Below are positions 62,353-64,000 of a stretch of 64,000 nucleotides of DNA, in pieces. The stretch is from contig JBLHGU010000001.1 of the NCBI GenBank assembly GCA_047615875.1, positions 83,646 through 147,645 on the forward strand. The letters run 5' to 3'. Position 1 is the stretch's first letter; every line of letters begins with the position of its first letter. This stretch comes from JBLHGU01 sp047615875 (GTDB lineage Bacteria; Pseudomonadota; Gammaproteobacteria; Arenicellales; CAJQKF01). The position numbers and the translations under genes were made by a program. The notes under the pieces were generated by a model. That model searched no databases and was not told the origin of the DNA. It worked only from the letters and a program-made list of their open reading frames with translations.

Positions 62353-64000
62353 ATGCACCACCAAATTACAAGGAAAACACTCGTCGCACTGGCTGTGCTG
62401 AATCTAACCGCATGTAGCGGACTCGCTGGAAAACAGGATGATGGATACCTGACAGATATCAGTAAACCAAAAACTCAAAACCACAACCGCACTTCGCTAG
62501 AAAGACACAGTACGGATGTATCCCTGGCGACGAGTAGTCAGGCTCGACCTCAGTTAGTTGAAGAGCATCGCGCATTCAACGTGCCTAAAGAACTGAAGGA
62601 AGCCGAGAGTGACAGTGTTCAGCGCATACGTGCAACAGCGCTTGCACCAGCGCCGGCCTCAATTGCCGCTCATAAAAAGAAGCGTGAGATGGGTCTGGTC
62701 ACAACAGCTGCTATACAGCAGCATTACACGACAATCCCCAGTGGCATACTGCAGGGAGAAAAATATCAGTCCATTGAGCAGAATCTGGTCACGCTGGTCA
62801 GCGAACAACCGGTATCCACATTTAGCATAGATGTAGATACTGGCTCCTATAGTAATGTCAGGCGCTTGTTAAACAGCGGCCACCTGCCGCCACGAGATGC
62901 CGTTCGTGTAGAAGAAATGGTGAATTATTTTGATTATCAGTACGCGCTAAATGATGATGCTGAACAACCTTTTTCAGTGGTGACCGAGGTAGGCCCTTCG
63001 CCCTGGAATGACCACAAACACCTGTTTCATATTGGTATTAAGGCGGGCCAGGTTAGTGAGATTCCAGCAGCCAATCTGGTGTTCCTGATTGATGTGTCCG
63101 GTTCAATGCGTTCAGCTGACAAACTTGGCTTACTGGTGTCTTCTCTAAAGATGCTTGCCGGTCGTATGGCGGCGGCAGATCGTTTATCAATTGTAGTGTA
63201 TGCCGGAGCCTCCGGTGTAGTTCTTGAACCGGTTGGTGGTGATCAACAGTCGAAAATTCATTCTGCACTGAGTAGTCTGGCAGCGGGTGGTTCAACTAAC
63301 GGCGGAGCTGGCATTCAACTTGCCTATAAACTAGCTGGAGATGCCTTTATCAAAGATGGAATCAATCGTATTATTCTGGCAACGGATGGCGACTTCAACG
63401 TGGGCACCACCAATACAGATAGCTTACTTGAGCTGATTGAGAAAAAGAGAAAGAGTGGCATATCACTTACGACCCTGGGTTTTGGTGCCGGCAACTATAA
63501 TGATCATCTACTTGAACAATTGGCCGATGCTGGTAATGGTAACTACGCGTATGTTGATACTCTTAACGAAGCTCAGAAAGTATTAGTAGACGAAATGGCA
63601 TCGACACTGAATACTGTGGCAAGTGATGTTAAAATTCAGGTGGAGTTTAATCCCGCTGTCGTATCTGAATATCGACTAATAGGCTACGAGAACAGAAAGC
63701 TTAATCGTGAAGACTTCAATAACGATAAGGTCGATGCCGGCGAAGTTGGCTCTGGCCATAGTGTTACAGCGTTGTATGAAATTACACTAAGGGACAGTAA
63801 CGGGAACTCAATTGATGCGTTACGATATGCCGAAAAGAAAGCTACTTCAGAAGAAATTTCAAACGAATTAGCACATTTAAAAATCCGCTATAAAACGGAT
63901 ATAGATAACAGTAGCGAACTGTTCCAGATGCCCGTATATAAGTCAGAGATGCTTGCAGATATAGATGCAACCAGCGATCGTTTTCGTTTTTCTGCAGCAG
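62353..64000 (+). CDS. von Willebrand factor A domain lipoprotein, YfbK-like (3' end outside window)
   Basis: This frame is open from ATG 62353 to the window edge (549 codons seen). The N-terminus has a lipoprotein signal with lipobox LTAC (residues 18-21). After a low-complexity linker come the family block VSTFSIDVDTGSYSNVRR, the vWA domain with MIDAS motif DVSGSM, the MIDAS Asp in ILATDGDFNVG, and a C-terminal region beginning near VKIQVEFNP. This matches YfbK-type proteins of unknown function. It should be anchored in the cell envelope. The preceding 127-bp gap shows no terminator. Confidence 0.88.
   Translation, partial: MHHQITRKTLVALAVLNLTACSGLAGKQDDGYLTDISKPKTQNHNRTSLERHSTDVSLATSSQARPQLVEEHRAFNVPKELKEAESDSVQRIRATALAPAPASIAAHKKKREMGLVTTAAIQQHYTTIPSGILQGEKYQSIEQNLVTLVSEQPVSTFSIDVDTGSYSNVRRLLNSGHLPPRDAVRVEEMVNYFDYQYALNDDAEQPFSVVTEVGPSPWNDHKHLFHIGIKAGQVSEIPAANLVFLIDVSGSMRSADKLGLLVSSLKMLAGRMAAADRLSIVVYAGASGVVLEPVGGDQQSKIHSALSSLAAGGSTNGGAGIQLAYKLAGDAFIKDGINRIILATDGDFNVGTTNTDSLLELIEKKRKSGISLTTLGFGAGNYNDHLLEQLADAGNGNYAYVDTLNEAQKVLVDEMASTLNTVASDVKIQVEFNPAVVSEYRLIGYENRKLNREDFNNDKVDAGEVGSGHSVTALYEITLRDSNGNSIDALRYAEKKATSEEISNELAHLKIRYKTDIDNSSELFQMPVYKSEMLADIDATSDRFRFSAA

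Overview
The window looks like chromosomal DNA of a marine-type gammaproteobacterium. The gammaproteobacterial placement rests on ilvC with a divergent ilvY, a ModF-type tandem ABC ATPase, an Escherichia-like CRP and a complete torT-torS-torR sensory set. Base composition is roughly mid-40s % GC by eye (not counted). I see no rRNA, tRNA, CRISPR array, insertion sequence or phage gene.

The dominant theme is one-carbon and methylated-amine metabolism. Positions 70-6636 hold an operon-like run: a DAO-type FAD oxidoreductase, a type III glutamine synthetase-like ligase (GmaS/GlnT family), three glutamate-synthase-like subunits (MgsA/B/C or GlxB/C/D family) and an unrecognised 131-aa protein, closed by a strong hairpin terminator. 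Trimethylamine monooxygenase (tmm, 14234) is followed by a TauD/TfdA dioxygenase, a pyrrolysine-free MttB-family methyltransferase and an MFS transporter. A complete peptide-type ABC transporter follows (19747-25315). Trimethylamine N-oxide demethylase (tdm, 29962-32301) lies beside torR, torS and torT. TMA could thus be oxidised to TMAO (Tmm), demethylated to dimethylamine and formaldehyde (Tdm), and methylamine assimilated through gamma-glutamylmethylamide and N-methylglutamate. Dimethylamine monooxygenase and the four-subunit N-methylglutamate dehydrogenase are not in the window. No TMAO reductase (torCAD) is present, so here the TMAO sensor sits next to an aerobic demethylase.

Between these lie a gamma-glutamylcyclotransferase, two divergent class III nucleotidyl cyclases (7275-10216), two SDRs with the GDP-L-fucose genes gmd and fcl (10347-14062), a 2OG oxygenase, an HpaB-family flavin monooxygenase and an orphan glycosyltransferase-like protein. 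After torT come small conserved genes, a PhyH dioxygenase, an aspartoacylase-type deacylase, a 2-hydroxyacid dehydrogenase and a DMT exporter.

Positions 43150-52326 look like a catabolic cluster of unknown substrate: MFS transporter, Asp/Glu racemase-like protein, ThDP enzyme, enolase-superfamily enzyme, D-amino-acid-dehydrogenase-like flavoprotein and a three-part TRAP transporter. Downstream are a DUF2235 hydrolase, an M23 lipoprotein and a CRP regulator. The CRP gene is followed by two tandem copies of a tiny cistron, each with a perfect CRP site, a promoter, a 35-codon membrane-protein gene and a hairpin terminator; none of these is obvious from long-ORF calling. The window ends with a FadN-type beta-oxidation protein, ilvC/ilvY with a clear operator, modF and a von Willebrand factor A lipoprotein cut by the window edge.
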